64,000 nucleotides of DNA, taken from Luteimonas sp. FCS-9 (lineage in GTDB: Bacteria; Pseudomonadota; Gammaproteobacteria; Xanthomonadales; Xanthomonadaceae). The notes below the pieces were generated by a model. That model made no database searches. It was not told where the DNA came from and was given only the letters and a program-made list of their open reading frames with translations. The stretch covers positions 1 through 64,000 of the forward strand of contig NZ_LASZ01000016.1 in assembly GCF_001014645.1 (NCBI RefSeq), read 5' to 3'. Of the stretch, positions 18,779-27,008 are shown in pieces. Each line of letters starts with the position of its first letter. Position 1 is the stretch's first letter. The position numbers were made by a program, and so were the translations under genes.

Positions 18779-20002
18779 ATGCGCCTGCTTCCGCTCGCCC
18801 TCGCCCCGCTGCTGGCCGTCGCGGCCGCCCAGACCCACGCCCAGACCGACGAGGCCGACGAGGCCGCGCACGCCCTCGCGCAGGACGCCGTCATCGTCGA
18901 CACCCACATCGACGCGCCCGGCGTGCTGCTCGAACGCTGGGCGGACCTGGGCGACGCCGCGACCGACCGCGAGTTCGACTACCCGCGCGCACGGGCCGGC
19001 GGGCTGGACGTCGCCTTCATGTCGATCTACACCTCGGCCGCGCAGGACGCCGCCGGCACCGCACGCGAGATCGCGCACCGGCAGATCGACGCGATCGAGG
19101 CGCTGACCGCCCGCCATCCCGGGCGCTTCGCGCTCCTGCGTTCGCCGCGCGACGTCGACCGCCTGCGCATCGCGCCGGACGGCACCGCGCGCGTGCTGCT
19201 GCCGCTGGGCATGGAGAATGCCGCGCCGATCGGCGACGACCTGTCGCAGCTGTCGGCGTTCTTCGATCGCGGCGTGCGCTACGTCACGCTCGCGCACAGC
19301 GCGGCCAACCGCGTCGCCGATTCGTCCTACGGCAGCAAACGCCGCTGGAACGGTCTGAGCCCGTTCGGGCGGCAAGTCGTTGCCGAGATGAACCGGCTGG
19401 GGATCATGGTCGACGTCTCGCACGTCTCCGACGCCGCGGCCGAGCAGGCGATCGCGCTGAGCACGGTCCCGGTGATCGCCAGCCACTCCGCGTTCCGCCA
19501 CTTCACCCCCGGTTTCGAGCGCAACATCAGCGACGCGCTCGCCCGCGCGATCGCCGCCAGGGGCGGCGTGGTCCAGATCCCGTTCGGCACCGCGTTCGTC
19601 GATCCGCAGGCCGCCGCCGACACCCAGGCCTGGTTCCGCGCGGTCGATGCCTTCGACGCGCGCAACGCCGAGCGCGTCGCCGCCGGGCAGCCACCGCTCG
19701 ATGCCGCCGCGTTCGAGCGCGACTGGGCCGCGGCGCATCCCGCGCGCGAGACGCCGATCGAATCGGTGCTGCAGCAGATCGACCACGGCGTGCGCCTGCT
19801 CGGCGTCGACCACGTGGGCATCGGTTCGGACTTCGACGGCGTCGACGGCGCACTGGCGCAGGGCCTGCGCGACGTGTCCGCCTTCCCCAACCTCGTCGCC
19901 GGGCTGCAGGCGCGCGGCTACGCCGACGCCGACATCCGCAAGATCCTCGGCGGCAACCTGTTGCGGGTCTGGGCCGAAGTCGAGGCCGGTGCCGGACGCT
20001 GA
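18779..20002 (+). CDS. Exported membrane-dipeptidase-like peptidase (M19)
   Basis: Renal-dipeptidase family zinc peptidase, 407 residues. A signal peptide ends in AQTHAQ (about residue 22). Metal ligands follow in order: His and Asp in VDTHIDAPG, Glu in MENAAP, His in DVSHVSD and His in ASHSAFR, with GIGSDFDG near the C-terminus. Cleaves dipeptides in the periplasm. It begins 23 bp after the hutI stop on the same strand, so it may be read from the hut promoter; a dipeptidase would add free amino acids, including histidine, to the pathway, but that link is inference. Confidence 0.92.
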   Translation: MRLLPLALAPLLAVAAAQTHAQTDEADEAAHALAQDAVIVDTHIDAPGVLLERWADLGDAATDREFDYPRARAGGLDVAFMSIYTSAAQDAAGTAREIAHRQIDAIEALTARHPGRFALLRSPRDVDRLRIAPDGTARVLLPLGMENAAPIGDDLSQLSAFFDRGVRYVTLAHSAANRVADSSYGSKRRWNGLSPFGRQVVAEMNRLGIMVDVSHVSDAAAEQAIALSTVPVIASHSAFRHFTPGFERNISDALARAIAARGGVVQIPFGTAFVDPQAAADTQAWFRAVDAFDARNAERVAAGQPPLDAAAFERDWAAAHPARETPIESVLQQIDHGVRLLGVDHVGIGSDFDGVDGALAQGLRDVSAFPNLVAGLQARGYADADIRKILGGNLLRVWAEVEAGAGR

Positions 20003-20029
20003 GCCGGGCGCGCGCGGCCCGTGAAACGC

Positions 20030-20055
20030 GAAGACCCCGCCGGGGCGGGGTCTTC
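20030..20055. terminator. GC-rich hairpin terminator after the dipeptidase
   Basis: Stem of 11-12 bp (20030-20041 with 20044-20055) and a very short loop, 27 bp after the dipeptidase stop. Its ends read GAAGACC/GGTCTTC, giving a short U-rich tail on either strand. It may also stop transcripts coming from THX on the other strand. Confidence 0.7.
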
Positions 20056-20133
20056 GGAAAGAACCGGCGTCGCCGCCGGTCGCCTGATGGTCGGCCCGGT
20101 CCCGGCGCAGCGCGCCGGACCGTCGGCCGGCGG

Positions 20134-20316
20134 TCAGGAGGCCTTCTTGGCGACGGCCTTCTTGGCCGGGGCCTTGGCCACGGTCTTGGTGCCGGTCTTC
20201 TTCGCGACCGGAGCGGTCGCGGTGCCTGCGGCCTTGACGACGCCCTTCGAACGGGAATTGCCGTAGCTCGCGTTGTAGCGCTTGCCCTTGAGGGTCCTGC
20301 GGTCGCCCTTGCCCAT
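20134..20316 (-). CDS. 30S ribosomal protein bTHX with Lys/Ala tail
   Basis: Sixty residues. The first 23 are the canonical THX core (MGKGDRRTLKGKRYNASYGN), a tiny basic peptide that sits in the head of the small ribosomal subunit. It is followed by a 35-residue tail of Ala, Lys, Thr and Val (repeated AKKAVAKK-type units) like the tail of histone H1-like proteins. AGGAG lies ten bases before the ATG. I reject the in-frame start at 20403 because the added residues are unrelated to the family. Acts on rRNA; the tail probably makes further nucleic-acid contacts. Confidence 0.85.
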   Translation of the reverse strand: MGKGDRRTLKGKRYNASYGNSRSKGVVKAAGTATAPVAKKTGTKTVAKAPAKKAVAKKAS

Positions 20317-20428
20317 GAATCTGCTCCTGATGTGCTGCGTGTATTGGTTGCGGTAGACGCGAATGCGCGCCCGGCGGGCGCACAAGACCGCGGATTCTAG
20401 CATGCGGCCCCGTGGGCCGCGGCGCGCG

Positions 20429-20842
20429 TCAGTGCCCGGCGTGCTGGTGCGTGAGCCGCAGGTTCAGCAGGTGCGCGCCGGCCAGCAGCAGACCGCCGAT
20501 CGTCATCACCACCGCATGGGTGAAGGTGTGGTCGTGCAGGTGCGTGAACGCACCGGCCCACACCATCGCCAGGCCGGGCAGCAGCAGGAACCAGGCGCGG
20601 AACCCGCGATGCCGGCGATAGCCGATCGTCAGCGTCGTGAGCCCCAGCAGCGTCGCGAACACGACGAAGGCTTGGTCGATGTCCACCCAGCCGCCCAGAT
20701 TCAGGCCCAGCGCGGGCAGCAACGCGAGCGCAAGCGGCAGCAGCGCGCAATGCACGGCGCACAGGAACGACGCCGCGAAACCGAGGCGGTCGGCGTGGCG
20801 CAGGGTGCGGCGCGATGTGGGGGTGACAGTCCGCTGCTGCAC
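20429..20842 (-). CDS. MerC-domain membrane protein, candidate Zur target
   Basis: Protein of 137 residues with four predicted helices. Near the first helix it has CAVHC, the cysteine pair typical of MerC-type metal-ion membrane proteins, and His-rich stretches HLHDH and HQHAGH in the loop and at the C-terminus. MerC moves mercuric ions in mer operons, but there is no other mer gene here, and the Zur-like palindrome overlapping its promoter suggests zinc. The start is the GTG at 20842, preceded by AAGGAG at seven bases. Inner membrane; transport of zinc is inference. Confidence 0.85.
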   Translation of the reverse strand: MQQRTVTPTSRRTLRHADRLGFAASFLCAVHCALLPLALALLPALGLNLGGWVDIDQAFVVFATLLGLTTLTIGYRRHRGFRAWFLLLPGLAMVWAGAFTHLHDHTFTHAVVMTIGGLLLAGAHLLNLRLTHQHAGH

Positions 20843-20863
20843 GAGGGGTCTCCTTCCTAGATC

Positions 20864-20878
20864 TGTAATTCTATAACA
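20864..20878 (-). promoter_or_regulatory. Candidate Zur box overlapping the MerC-like promoter
   Basis: The 15-mer TGTTATAGAATTACA (read on the minus strand) matches 12 of the 14 defined positions of the enterobacterial Zur core TGTTATANTATAACA as I remember it. It includes a possible -10 (TATAGA) and ends 22 bp before the GTG start. Bound repressor would block transcription. Confidence 0.45.
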
Positions 20879-20939
20879 GCAAGCCCGTATCGCGCGTGTC
20901 GTCGCCCCCGCCGTTCATCGGCCGGCGTGCGGCGCGGTC

Positions 20940-21689
20940 CTACGCCGGCTCGGCAACCACGATGTAGTCGTGGCCATGACGCAGCGCGCCCTCCCGGGCG
21001 AGATGCGCCAGCGCCCGGGTGCGCAGGTCGGCCACGTGCGCGAGCAGCGGGGCCGCCAGCGAGCGGTCCCGCAGTTTGTCCACCGACCGCAGGCAGAGGT
21101 CGAGCTGGCTGTGCACGAAGCGTTCGCGGTAGCCGATCGGCACGGTCTGGGCGTCGACGACGCGGAAGCCGGCCTGCTCGAGATGACGCAACGACCAGTC
21201 CAGGGGGTACTCGCGGTACGGCTGCTCGCCGGCCAGCAGCAGGCAGGCGTCGCGCAGCCGACCGATCTCGTTGACCAGCCGACCCGCCGGATCCTCGGGC
21301 ACGCCGTGCACGTAGGGCTCCAGACCGATCATGTAGAGCCGCCTGCCGACCAATGGGCGCAGGCGCGAGAACAGCCGGTCCTGCCAATAGGGCGCGAAGC
21401 CCTCGATCGCGCCGAGCAGGTAGTCGGCGAGCACGACGTCGTGACGCTCGCCGGCCAGCAGGCCGGGATCGGCCCAGTTGCCGACGACCAGTCGGTCCTG
21501 CTCGCGCATCCGCGTGCCGATCTCGGCACGCGTCTGGGCCGCCATCGATTCGGCGCCGGTGACCGCGGTCCAGCGCGCGGTCTCCAGCCCCAGCAGCCAG
21601 CGCATCGACGCGCGGCCGGTCCCGGCATCGAGCACCGCGCCCCACGGCCGGTGGCCATGGAGCGCGGTGATCCGGTCGTACAACGACAC
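20940..21689 (-). CDS. Class I SAM-dependent methyltransferase, co-transcribed with the ZnuD-like receptor
   Basis: Protein of 249 residues. The N-terminal LDAGTGRASMRWLLG stretch (about residues 19-33) is the SAM-binding motif I of the Rossmann fold, and VVLADYLLG (about 85) is the end of motif II/III. Substrate unknown; no target-recognition domain is seen. It starts at a GTG only 7 bp after the receptor stop, with its ribosome site inside the receptor's last codons, so it should be expressed with the receptor and share its zinc control. What a methyltransferase does in zinc uptake is unclear; modification of a metallophore is speculation. Confidence 0.8.
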   Translation of the reverse strand: MSLYDRITALHGHRPWGAVLDAGTGRASMRWLLGLETARWTAVTGAESMAAQTRAEIGTRMREQDRLVVGNWADPGLLAGERHDVVLADYLLGAIEGFAPYWQDRLFSRLRPLVGRRLYMIGLEPYVHGVPEDPAGRLVNEIGRLRDACLLLAGEQPYREYPLDWSLRHLEQAGFRVVDAQTVPIGYRERFVHSQLDLCLRSVDKLRDRSLAAPLLAHVADLRTRALAHLAREGALRHGHDYIVVAEPA

Positions 21690-21696
21690 TCCGGCC

Positions 21697-23817
21697 TCAG
21701 AACGCGAGGCTGACGCCGAACGTCAGGTTGCGGCCAGGCAGCGGGACGGTATCGGCGAGGAACGAGGTGTGGTTCCAGATCTGCTCGTCGAGCAGGTTCG
21801 AACCGCGCAGGAACAGGCGCGTATTGCCGTCGGGCAGCCGGTAGTTCACCGAGAGGTTGAGCATGTCGTAGGCCGGCGACTCGGTCTCGAAGTCGGCGAT
21901 GTCGCGCTGGGCGCTGGCATGGAAGTACTCGAGCTCGCCGCCGAACGCACCGATGTCGGCATTGAGGCGCGCGCCCAGGCGCGACGGCGGAATCCGCGGT
22001 ACGTAGCCGCTGCCGTCGGCGAACTTCGCGGTGACCCGGTCGCCGAAGACGCCGACCGAGAACATGTCGTTGATCCGGTAATCGGCCTCGGCCTCGAATC
22101 CGCGGAACTCGGCATCGCTCTGCGTGTACTTGATCAGCCGGAAGTCCTCGAACCGGTCGAGCGTGCGCGCGTAGATGTAGCCGTCGAAATCATTGGCAAA
22201 GGCACCGACACTGAACGTCAGATCGCCCGCCGTCTTGCGCAACGTGAGCTCGTAGTTCTTCGACGATTCGTTGCCGTAATCGGCATTGTTCTCAAGTCCG
22301 CCGCACGTCAACGGATGCCCGACCAGGCCGCACTCGTAGGTGTTGGTGGCGAGGTGGACGCCGCGGGCATAGAGCTCCTGCGCGTGGGGCGCGCGCTCCG
22401 AGCGCGAGGCCGAGAACGTCAGCGACAGGTCGGGGCGGAAGCTCCAGATCGCCGCGCCCGAGAACGACGTGGCGGTGTCGCTGTACGACGGACGGCCGCG
22501 CGCATCGTCGATCGGATCGTGGTCAACCCACTCGTGGCGCGCGCCGAGCTCGAAATGCCACTGCTCGTTGAGATCGAGATGCTCGATGACGAACAAACCC
22601 GTCGTGCGCGTGTCGACGTCGGGCATGAAGGCCTCGACCCCGTCCGCACCGAATTCGGTGTCGGCGTGCTGCAGGCCGAACACGCCGGTCCACAGGCCGA
22701 TCGGCGCATGCTCGAACTCCACGCGCGAATCGTGCCCCTTGTTGGTGAACGTGGTGGCGACCTCGCCCTCGTCGAGCTCGTCGTGCTTGTAATCGGTGTA
22801 GCTGGAGCGGAAACGCACGCGCGAAATGCCCGCGAACGGATCGCGGTACTCGCCGCGCAGGTCGAAGCGCTTGCTCTCCAGATCGACGATGGCCACATGT
22901 TCGTGCCCGTGATCGTGGTCATGATCGTGGTCGTGGCCGTCGTCGTGGCCATGATCGTGCGAACCGCAATGCAGCGCGCTGCCGTGCGGGTGGCAGCCTT
23001 CGTACTCGTGGCTGTGACCGGGCAGACCGTAATCCTCCTCGCGGTACGAGTAGGCCAGACCCACATAGCCCTTGTCGCCCACCCACGACAGCCCGACGCT
23101 GCTGTTGCGCGAATCGCTGAAGGTGCCGTCCACGCGTGCCTCGTCGAGGCCCGGCGCGCGGTAGTCCTCGGTATCGCGGCGGGAGGTTTCGACGTGCAGC
23201 ACGAGGTTGGAACCCAGCTGCGCCGACACGCCCGCGCCGAACGCGCGCTCGTCGGCGACGGAATTGCCGCGCAGCACGAAGCGGCCGGACAACCCGCCCT
23301 CGGGAAGCTCGGTCGGCACCTTGTTGTCGAGCACGTTGACCACACCGCCGATCGCGCCACCGCCGTAGAGCAGCGTCGCCGGGCCGCGCAGCACCTCGAT
23401 GCGCTCGCCCAGCAGCGGATCTACCGTCACCGCGTGGTCGGGCGAGATGTCGGACGCGTCGAGCACGGCCGAACTGTCGGACAGCACCTTGACGCGCGGT
23501 CCGACCTGACCGCGGATCACCGGCCGGCTGGCGCCGGCGCCGAAGGTGTCGGCGTGCACGCCGGGCTGGCCCGACAGCGCCTCGCCCAGCGTGGCCGCGC
23601 CACTGGCGACGACGTCGTCTCCGGAGATCACGCTGACCGGCGATGCGATCCGATTCGGATCCTCTGCGATGCCGATCACCTGGATCGGCCGCAGGTCGGT
23701 GACCTTGTCGTCGCCGTCGGTGGCGACGTCCAGAGCCATGGCGGGAGCGGCGCTCAGCGAGGCGCCGAGCAGGATGCAGCGGATCGCGGCACCCAGGGGA
23801 TGAAGGGTCTTGGTCAT
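21697..23817 (-). CDS. znuD: His-rich TonB-dependent receptor, ZnuD-like
   Basis: Outer-membrane receptor of 706 residues: signal peptide (1-28), plug domain (about 45-165, with IEVLRGPATLLYG and GGAIGGVVNVLDN), 22-stranded barrel and a C-terminal Phe for outer-membrane targeting. Residues 268-307 form an extracellular loop extremely rich in His and Asp (13 His in 33 residues, with HDHDHDH), as in ZnuD-type zinc receptors. The ATG at 23817 begins the signal peptide; the frame is open to 23925 but that part is leader. A Zur-like palindrome overlaps the promoter and the zur gene is next door, so zinc starvation should induce it. Confidence 0.9.
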   Translation of the reverse strand: MTKTLHPLGAAIRCILLGASLSAAPAMALDVATDGDDKVTDLRPIQVIGIAEDPNRIASPVSVISGDDVVASGAATLGEALSGQPGVHADTFGAGASRPVIRGQVGPRVKVLSDSSAVLDASDISPDHAVTVDPLLGERIEVLRGPATLLYGGGAIGGVVNVLDNKVPTELPEGGLSGRFVLRGNSVADERAFGAGVSAQLGSNLVLHVETSRRDTEDYRAPGLDEARVDGTFSDSRNSSVGLSWVGDKGYVGLAYSYREEDYGLPGHSHEYEGCHPHGSALHCGSHDHGHDDGHDHDHDHDHGHEHVAIVDLESKRFDLRGEYRDPFAGISRVRFRSSYTDYKHDELDEGEVATTFTNKGHDSRVEFEHAPIGLWTGVFGLQHADTEFGADGVEAFMPDVDTRTTGLFVIEHLDLNEQWHFELGARHEWVDHDPIDDARGRPSYSDTATSFSGAAIWSFRPDLSLTFSASRSERAPHAQELYARGVHLATNTYECGLVGHPLTCGGLENNADYGNESSKNYELTLRKTAGDLTFSVGAFANDFDGYIYARTLDRFEDFRLIKYTQSDAEFRGFEAEADYRINDMFSVGVFGDRVTAKFADGSGYVPRIPPSRLGARLNADIGAFGGELEYFHASAQRDIADFETESPAYDMLNLSVNYRLPDGNTRLFLRGSNLLDEQIWNHTSFLADTVPLPGRNLTFGVSLAF

Positions 23818-23867
23818 GCGGAGTCCGTAATCGTTGGCTGGAGCGGTGGCCGCAAGGCCACGATCTG

Positions 23868-23885
23868 GTAATGATATACCATTAC
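23868..23885 (-). promoter_or_regulatory. Zur-type palindrome overlapping the znuD promoter
   Basis: GTAATGATATACCATTAC is an 18-bp palindrome with 16 symmetric positions, in an AT-rich island of a GC-rich region. It fits the AATGnTATAnCATT form of gammaproteobacterial Zur boxes. On the minus strand a TTGTCC(-35)-16 bp-TATCAT(-10) pair lies across it, placing the operator on top of the znuD promoter, 51 bp before the start codon. Confidence 0.7.
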
Positions 23886-23990
23886 AAATCACGGACAACG
23901 ATTTTTTAGCACTCTCCCGCCGCATGACTGGGTCGTCGCGGCTGCCTCCAGCGGATCAGGTCCGGTCGCGCGCACCGGCTCCCGCGGCGG

Positions 23991-24488
23991 TCACGCGCGC
24001 TGGGCCACGCTGCACGCTTCGCACAGGCCGTGCACCTCCAGGGTCTGCGCCTGCGGCACGAAGCCCAGCGCGCGCGCGCGCGCATCGAGCGAGGCGACGA
24101 CCGCCTCGTCCTCCAGTTCGACCGCGCTGTGGCAGCGATCGCAGATCAGGAACGGCACCGAGTGCTGCGCGGTGCTGGGATGGTGGCAGGCGACGAATGC
24201 GTTGACCGACTGCAGCTTGTGGATGAAGCCGTTGGCGAGCAGGAAATCCAGCGCGCGGTAGACGGTCGGCGGCGCCGCCGCACCGGGCCCGTCGCCCTCG
24301 CGGACCTGGTCGAGCAGGTCGTAGGCCTTCAGCGGCTTGCCGGCCTTGGCGATCAGCCCGAGCACGTGGGCGCGGATCGGCGTCAGCCGCAGTCCGCGCT
24401 CACTGCAAGCGCGCTCGACGGCTCGAACGAAGCCGGCCGCGTCGTCGACGTGGTGGTGCGGATCGGTGCAGGCGTTGGCGTGTCCCAT
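23991..24488 (-). CDS. zur: Zinc uptake regulator, Fur family
   Basis: Fur-superfamily repressor, 165 residues. N-terminal winged helix (about 20-90, with GLRLTPIRAHVLGL and TVYRALDFLLANGFIHK), then the zinc-binding dimer domain with HHPS, CDRCH and the C-terminal CEAC pair, the two CxxC pairs holding the structural zinc. The start at 24488 (MGHANACTDPHHH) gives a short His-containing N-terminal arm found in Zur; the frame further upstream is not family-like. It lies upstream of znuD on the same strand but is separated from it by the Zur-box promoter. Represses zinc uptake genes when zinc is sufficient. Confidence 0.92.
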   Translation of the reverse strand: MGHANACTDPHHHVDDAAGFVRAVERACSERGLRLTPIRAHVLGLIAKAGKPLKAYDLLDQVREGDGPGAAAPPTVYRALDFLLANGFIHKLQSVNAFVACHHPSTAQHSVPFLICDRCHSAVELEDEAVVASLDARARALGFVPQAQTLEVHGLCEACSVAQRA

Positions 24489-24653
24489 CCCATGATGATG
24501 GCGGTCGCGGGACGGGGACTCAAGCGGCCCCGGCGTCCGGGGCGCGCCGGGCGTGGCCGCGCCCGCAGGCGGCCCGACCTTGCGTCGACCCACTGCGCCC
24601 CGCGTACGGCGCCGGAGCGCGCACGCACGCCTGCCCGGACGCCGATCGCGCGT

Positions 24654-26057
24654 TCAGGCGTCGGGCGTCATCGCGATCGCGGCGTCGATCCGGCGCAGGG
24701 CTTCGTCCCGCCCGGCCAGGTACACGGTGTGGCCGATGTCGGGGCTGACCTGGGTGCCGGTGATCGCGACGCGCATCGGCTGGGCGACCTTGCCCATGCC
24801 CAGCCCGAGCGCCTCTGCGGTCTCGCCCAGGGCCGTACCGATCGCCTCGGCCGACCAGGCCGGCAGTGCGGCGATGCGCGCGCGCGCATCGGCCAGCGGG
24901 GCCCGCGCCTCGGCCTTGAGGTGCTTGGCGACGGCCTTGTCGTCGTAGCCCGCCAGCGGGCGGTACCAGACCGCCGCGCGCTCGGACATCTCCGTGAGCG
25001 TCTGCACGCGGTCGCGCAGCGCGACGACGACGTCGGCCGGCGCCGGGCCGTTCGACAGGTCGTAGCCGTCGTGGCGCAGGTGCCATTCCAGATGCGCGGC
25101 GACCGCGGCCGGATCGTCGGACTTCAGGTACTGCTGGTTCAGCCAGCCCAGCTTGGCCGGGTCCAGACGCGAGGCCTTGGCGTTGACGTCCTTCAGATCG
25201 AACAGCGACCGCATCTCGTCGATCGAGAAGATCTCCTGGTCGCCATGCGACCAGCCCAGCCGCACCAGGTAGTTGAGCAGCGCGTGCGGCAGGTAGCCGG
25301 CGTCGCGGTACTGCATGACGTCGGCCGCACCGGTGCGCTTGGACAGCTTGGCGCCGTGTTCGTCGAGGATCATCGGCAGGTGCGAGAACGCCGGCGGCTC
25401 GGCGCCGAGCGCGCGGTAGATGTTGATCTGCCGCGGCGTGTTGTTGACGTGGTCGTCGCCGCGCACGACGTCGGTGATGCCCATGTCCAGGTCGTCGACG
25501 ACGACCGCGAAGTTGTAGGTCGCGTAGCCGTCGGGGCGGAAGAGCACCAGGTCGTCGAGCTCGCTGTTGGCGATCTCGATCCGGCCCTTGACCTTGTCGT
25601 CCCACGCGACCGTGCCCTCGAGCGGGTTCTTCAGGCGGGTGACGCGGTTCGGGTCCTCGCGGCGCGGTTCGCCGCGATCGCGGTAGGCGCCGTCGTAGCG
25701 CGGCTTGTCGCCGCGGGCCATCGCCGCCTCGCGCATCGCGTCGAGCTCGGCCTTGGACTCGTAGGCGTAGTAGGCCTTGCCATCGGCGACGAGTTGCTCG
25801 GCGACCTCGCGATAGCGGTCGAGCCGGTGGGTCTGGTAGATCGGGCCCTCGTCGTAGTCCAGGCCGAGCCAGTCCATCGCTTCCAGGATCGCGTCGATCG
25901 CGGCCTGCGTGCTGCGTTCGCGGTCGGTGTCCTCGATGCGCAGCACGAACTGCCCGCCGCGGCGGCGCGCCTCCAGCCAGCAGTACAGCGCGGTGCGCGC
26001 GCCGCCGATGTGCAGGTAGCCGGTGGGACTGGGCGCGAAGCGGGTACGGCAGGTCAT
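24654..26057 (-). CDS. gltX: Glutamyl-tRNA synthetase
   Basis: Class I aminoacyl-tRNA synthetase of 467 residues, the usual bacterial length. The HIGH-type motif [13 protein letters not shown] (residues 9-21) and the KMSKS-type KLSKRTG (about 240) are intact, and the RIEDTD stretch follows the first. Charges tRNA-Glu in the cytoplasm. I use the ATG at 26057 ([11 protein letters not shown]); ten upstream codons are open. A TAGAAT -10 box lies about 30 bp upstream. It is divergent from lpxH. Confidence 0.97.
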   Translation of the reverse strand: MTCRTRFAPSPTGYLHIGGARTALYCWLEARRRGGQFVLRIEDTDRERSTQAAIDAILEAMDWLGLDYDEGPIYQTHRLDRYREVAEQLVADGKAYYAYESKAELDAMREAAMARGDKPRYDGAYRDRGEPRREDPNRVTRLKNPLEGTVAWDDKVKGRIEIANSELDDLVLFRPDGYATYNFAVVVDDLDMGITDVVRGDDHVNNTPRQINIYRALGAEPPAFSHLPMILDEHGAKLSKRTGAADVMQYRDAGYLPHALLNYLVRLGWSHGDQEIFSIDEMRSLFDLKDVNAKASRLDPAKLGWLNQQYLKSDDPAAVAAHLEWHLRHDGYDLSNGPAPADVVVALRDRVQTLTEMSERAAVWYRPLAGYDDKAVAKHLKAEARAPLADARARIAALPAWSAEAIGTALGETAEALGLGMGKVAQPMRVAITGTQVSPDIGHTVYLAGRDEALRRIDAAIAMTPDA

Positions 26058-26085
26058 GCGGACGCTCGGAACGGGGAAACCGCGC

Positions 26086-26091
26086 ATTCTA
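26086..26091 (-). promoter_or_regulatory. -10 box (TAGAAT) of gltX
   Basis: TAGAAT on the minus strand, 28 bp before the gltX ATG, giving a short leader. It lies 48 bp from the divergent lpxH -10 box. No good -35 is visible. Confidence 0.45.
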
Positions 26092-26139
26092 CCCGGCGCG
26101 CCCCGGCCACCGGGACGCGCCCCGGACCGGGCAGGCTTC

Positions 26140-26145
26140 TACAAT
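26140..26145 (+). promoter_or_regulatory. -10 box (TACAAT), predicted leaderless lpxH
   Basis: TACAAT, a near-consensus -10, ends exactly six bases before the lpxH ATG at 26152. The six bases between (GGCGCG) cannot hold a ribosome site, so the mRNA should start at the ATG. Confidence 0.55.
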
Positions 26146-26151
26146 GGCGCG

Positions 26152-26892
26152 ATGACGACCTACTTCCTGTCCGACCTGCACCTCGACCCGGCGCGGCCGG
26201 CGATCACCGAGCTGTTCGCCGCGTTCCTCGACGGCGAAGCGCGGCAGGCCGAGGCGCTGTACGTGCTCGGCGACCTGTTCGAGTCGTGGGTCGGCGACGA
26301 CGATCCGTCCGAGGCCGGCGCGCTCGTCGCCGGGCGCCTGCGCGCCCTGGCCGACGCCGGCGTGCCCGTGGCGTTCATGCACGGCAACCGGGACTTCCTC
26401 GTCGGCGACGCCTGGGCGCGCCGGGCGGGCCTGCGGATCCTGCCCGATCCGGCGGTGATCCTGCTCCACGGCCGTCCGGTGCTGCTGACCCACGGCGATC
26501 TGCTGTGCACCGACGACGTCGAGTACCAGGCGATCCGCGCCCAGACCCGCGACCCGCGCTGGCAGGCGCAGATGCTCGCCCAGCCGCTGGCCGCACGGCT
26601 GGCGTTCGCGCAGCAGGCACGCGCGGCCAGCCAGGCGCGCGCCGGCGCGCTGCGCGAGGCCGGCACGATGGAGACCGTCACCGATGTCGCGCCCGCGACG
26701 GTCGCCGAGTGGTTCGTCCGCTACGGCGTCGACACGATGATCCACGGCCACACCCACCGCCCCGCGATCCACGACCTGCAGGTCGCCGGCCGCGCCTGCC
26801 GCCGCATCGTGCTCGGCGACTGGTTCGAGCAGGGCTCGCTGCTGCGCGCGTTCCCCGACGGCCGCTTGGACCTGTCGGCGCTGGCCACTTGA
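26152..26892 (+). CDS. lpxH: UDP-2,3-diacylglucosamine diphosphatase
   Basis: Lipid A biosynthesis enzyme that cleaves UDP-2,3-diacylglucosamine to lipid X and UMP, at the cytoplasmic face of the inner membrane. Calcineurin-like manganese site: Asp8 and His10 in SDLH, GDLFESW, GNRDF, THGD, and HGHTHRP near residue 196. The 246 residues are the normal size. It is preceded by a leaderless-type promoter and stands alone, facing the DUF455 gene; a GTAG repeat separates the convergent genes. Confidence 0.95.
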   Translation: MTTYFLSDLHLDPARPAITELFAAFLDGEARQAEALYVLGDLFESWVGDDDPSEAGALVAGRLRALADAGVPVAFMHGNRDFLVGDAWARRAGLRILPDPAVILLHGRPVLLTHGDLLCTDDVEYQAIRAQTRDPRWQAQMLAQPLAARLAFAQQARAASQARAGALREAGTMETVTDVAPATVAEWFVRYGVDTMIHGHTHRPAIHDLQVAGRACRRIVLGDWFEQGSLLRAFPDGRLDLSALAT

Positions 26893-26905
26893 GCGATGAC
26901 ACGCC

Positions 26906-26996
26906 GTAGGAGCGGCGCTTGTGCTTGCATCCCCTTTTCGGGGGCGCGCGATGAGGCACTGCCGGGGAAGCCCATCGCGCGCAAGCGCGCTCCTAC
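26906..26996. repeat. GTAG-type REP pair (degenerate left arm)
   Basis: Starts with GTAGGAGCGGCGCTT and ends with GCAAGCGCGCTCCTAC, the inverted mate. This is the same dispersed intergenic palindrome found at six other places in the window. It lies between the convergent lpxH and DUF455 genes. Confidence 0.7.
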
Positions 26997-27008
26997 GGAC
27001 GATGTCCT

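Noticed and set aside
20429-20842. A mercury-resistance (mer) operon
   Set aside because: Only a MerC-type gene is present; no merA, merR, merT or merP, and a zinc-type operator precedes it.
23818-23925. Upstream extension of the ZnuD-like receptor
   Set aside because: It would place coding sequence over the Zur box and promoter; the signal peptide begins at 23817.
24030-26909. Long plus-strand open frame across zur, gltX and lpxH
   Set aside because: Antisense to zur and gltX, and out of frame with lpxH; composition typical of GC-rich shadows.
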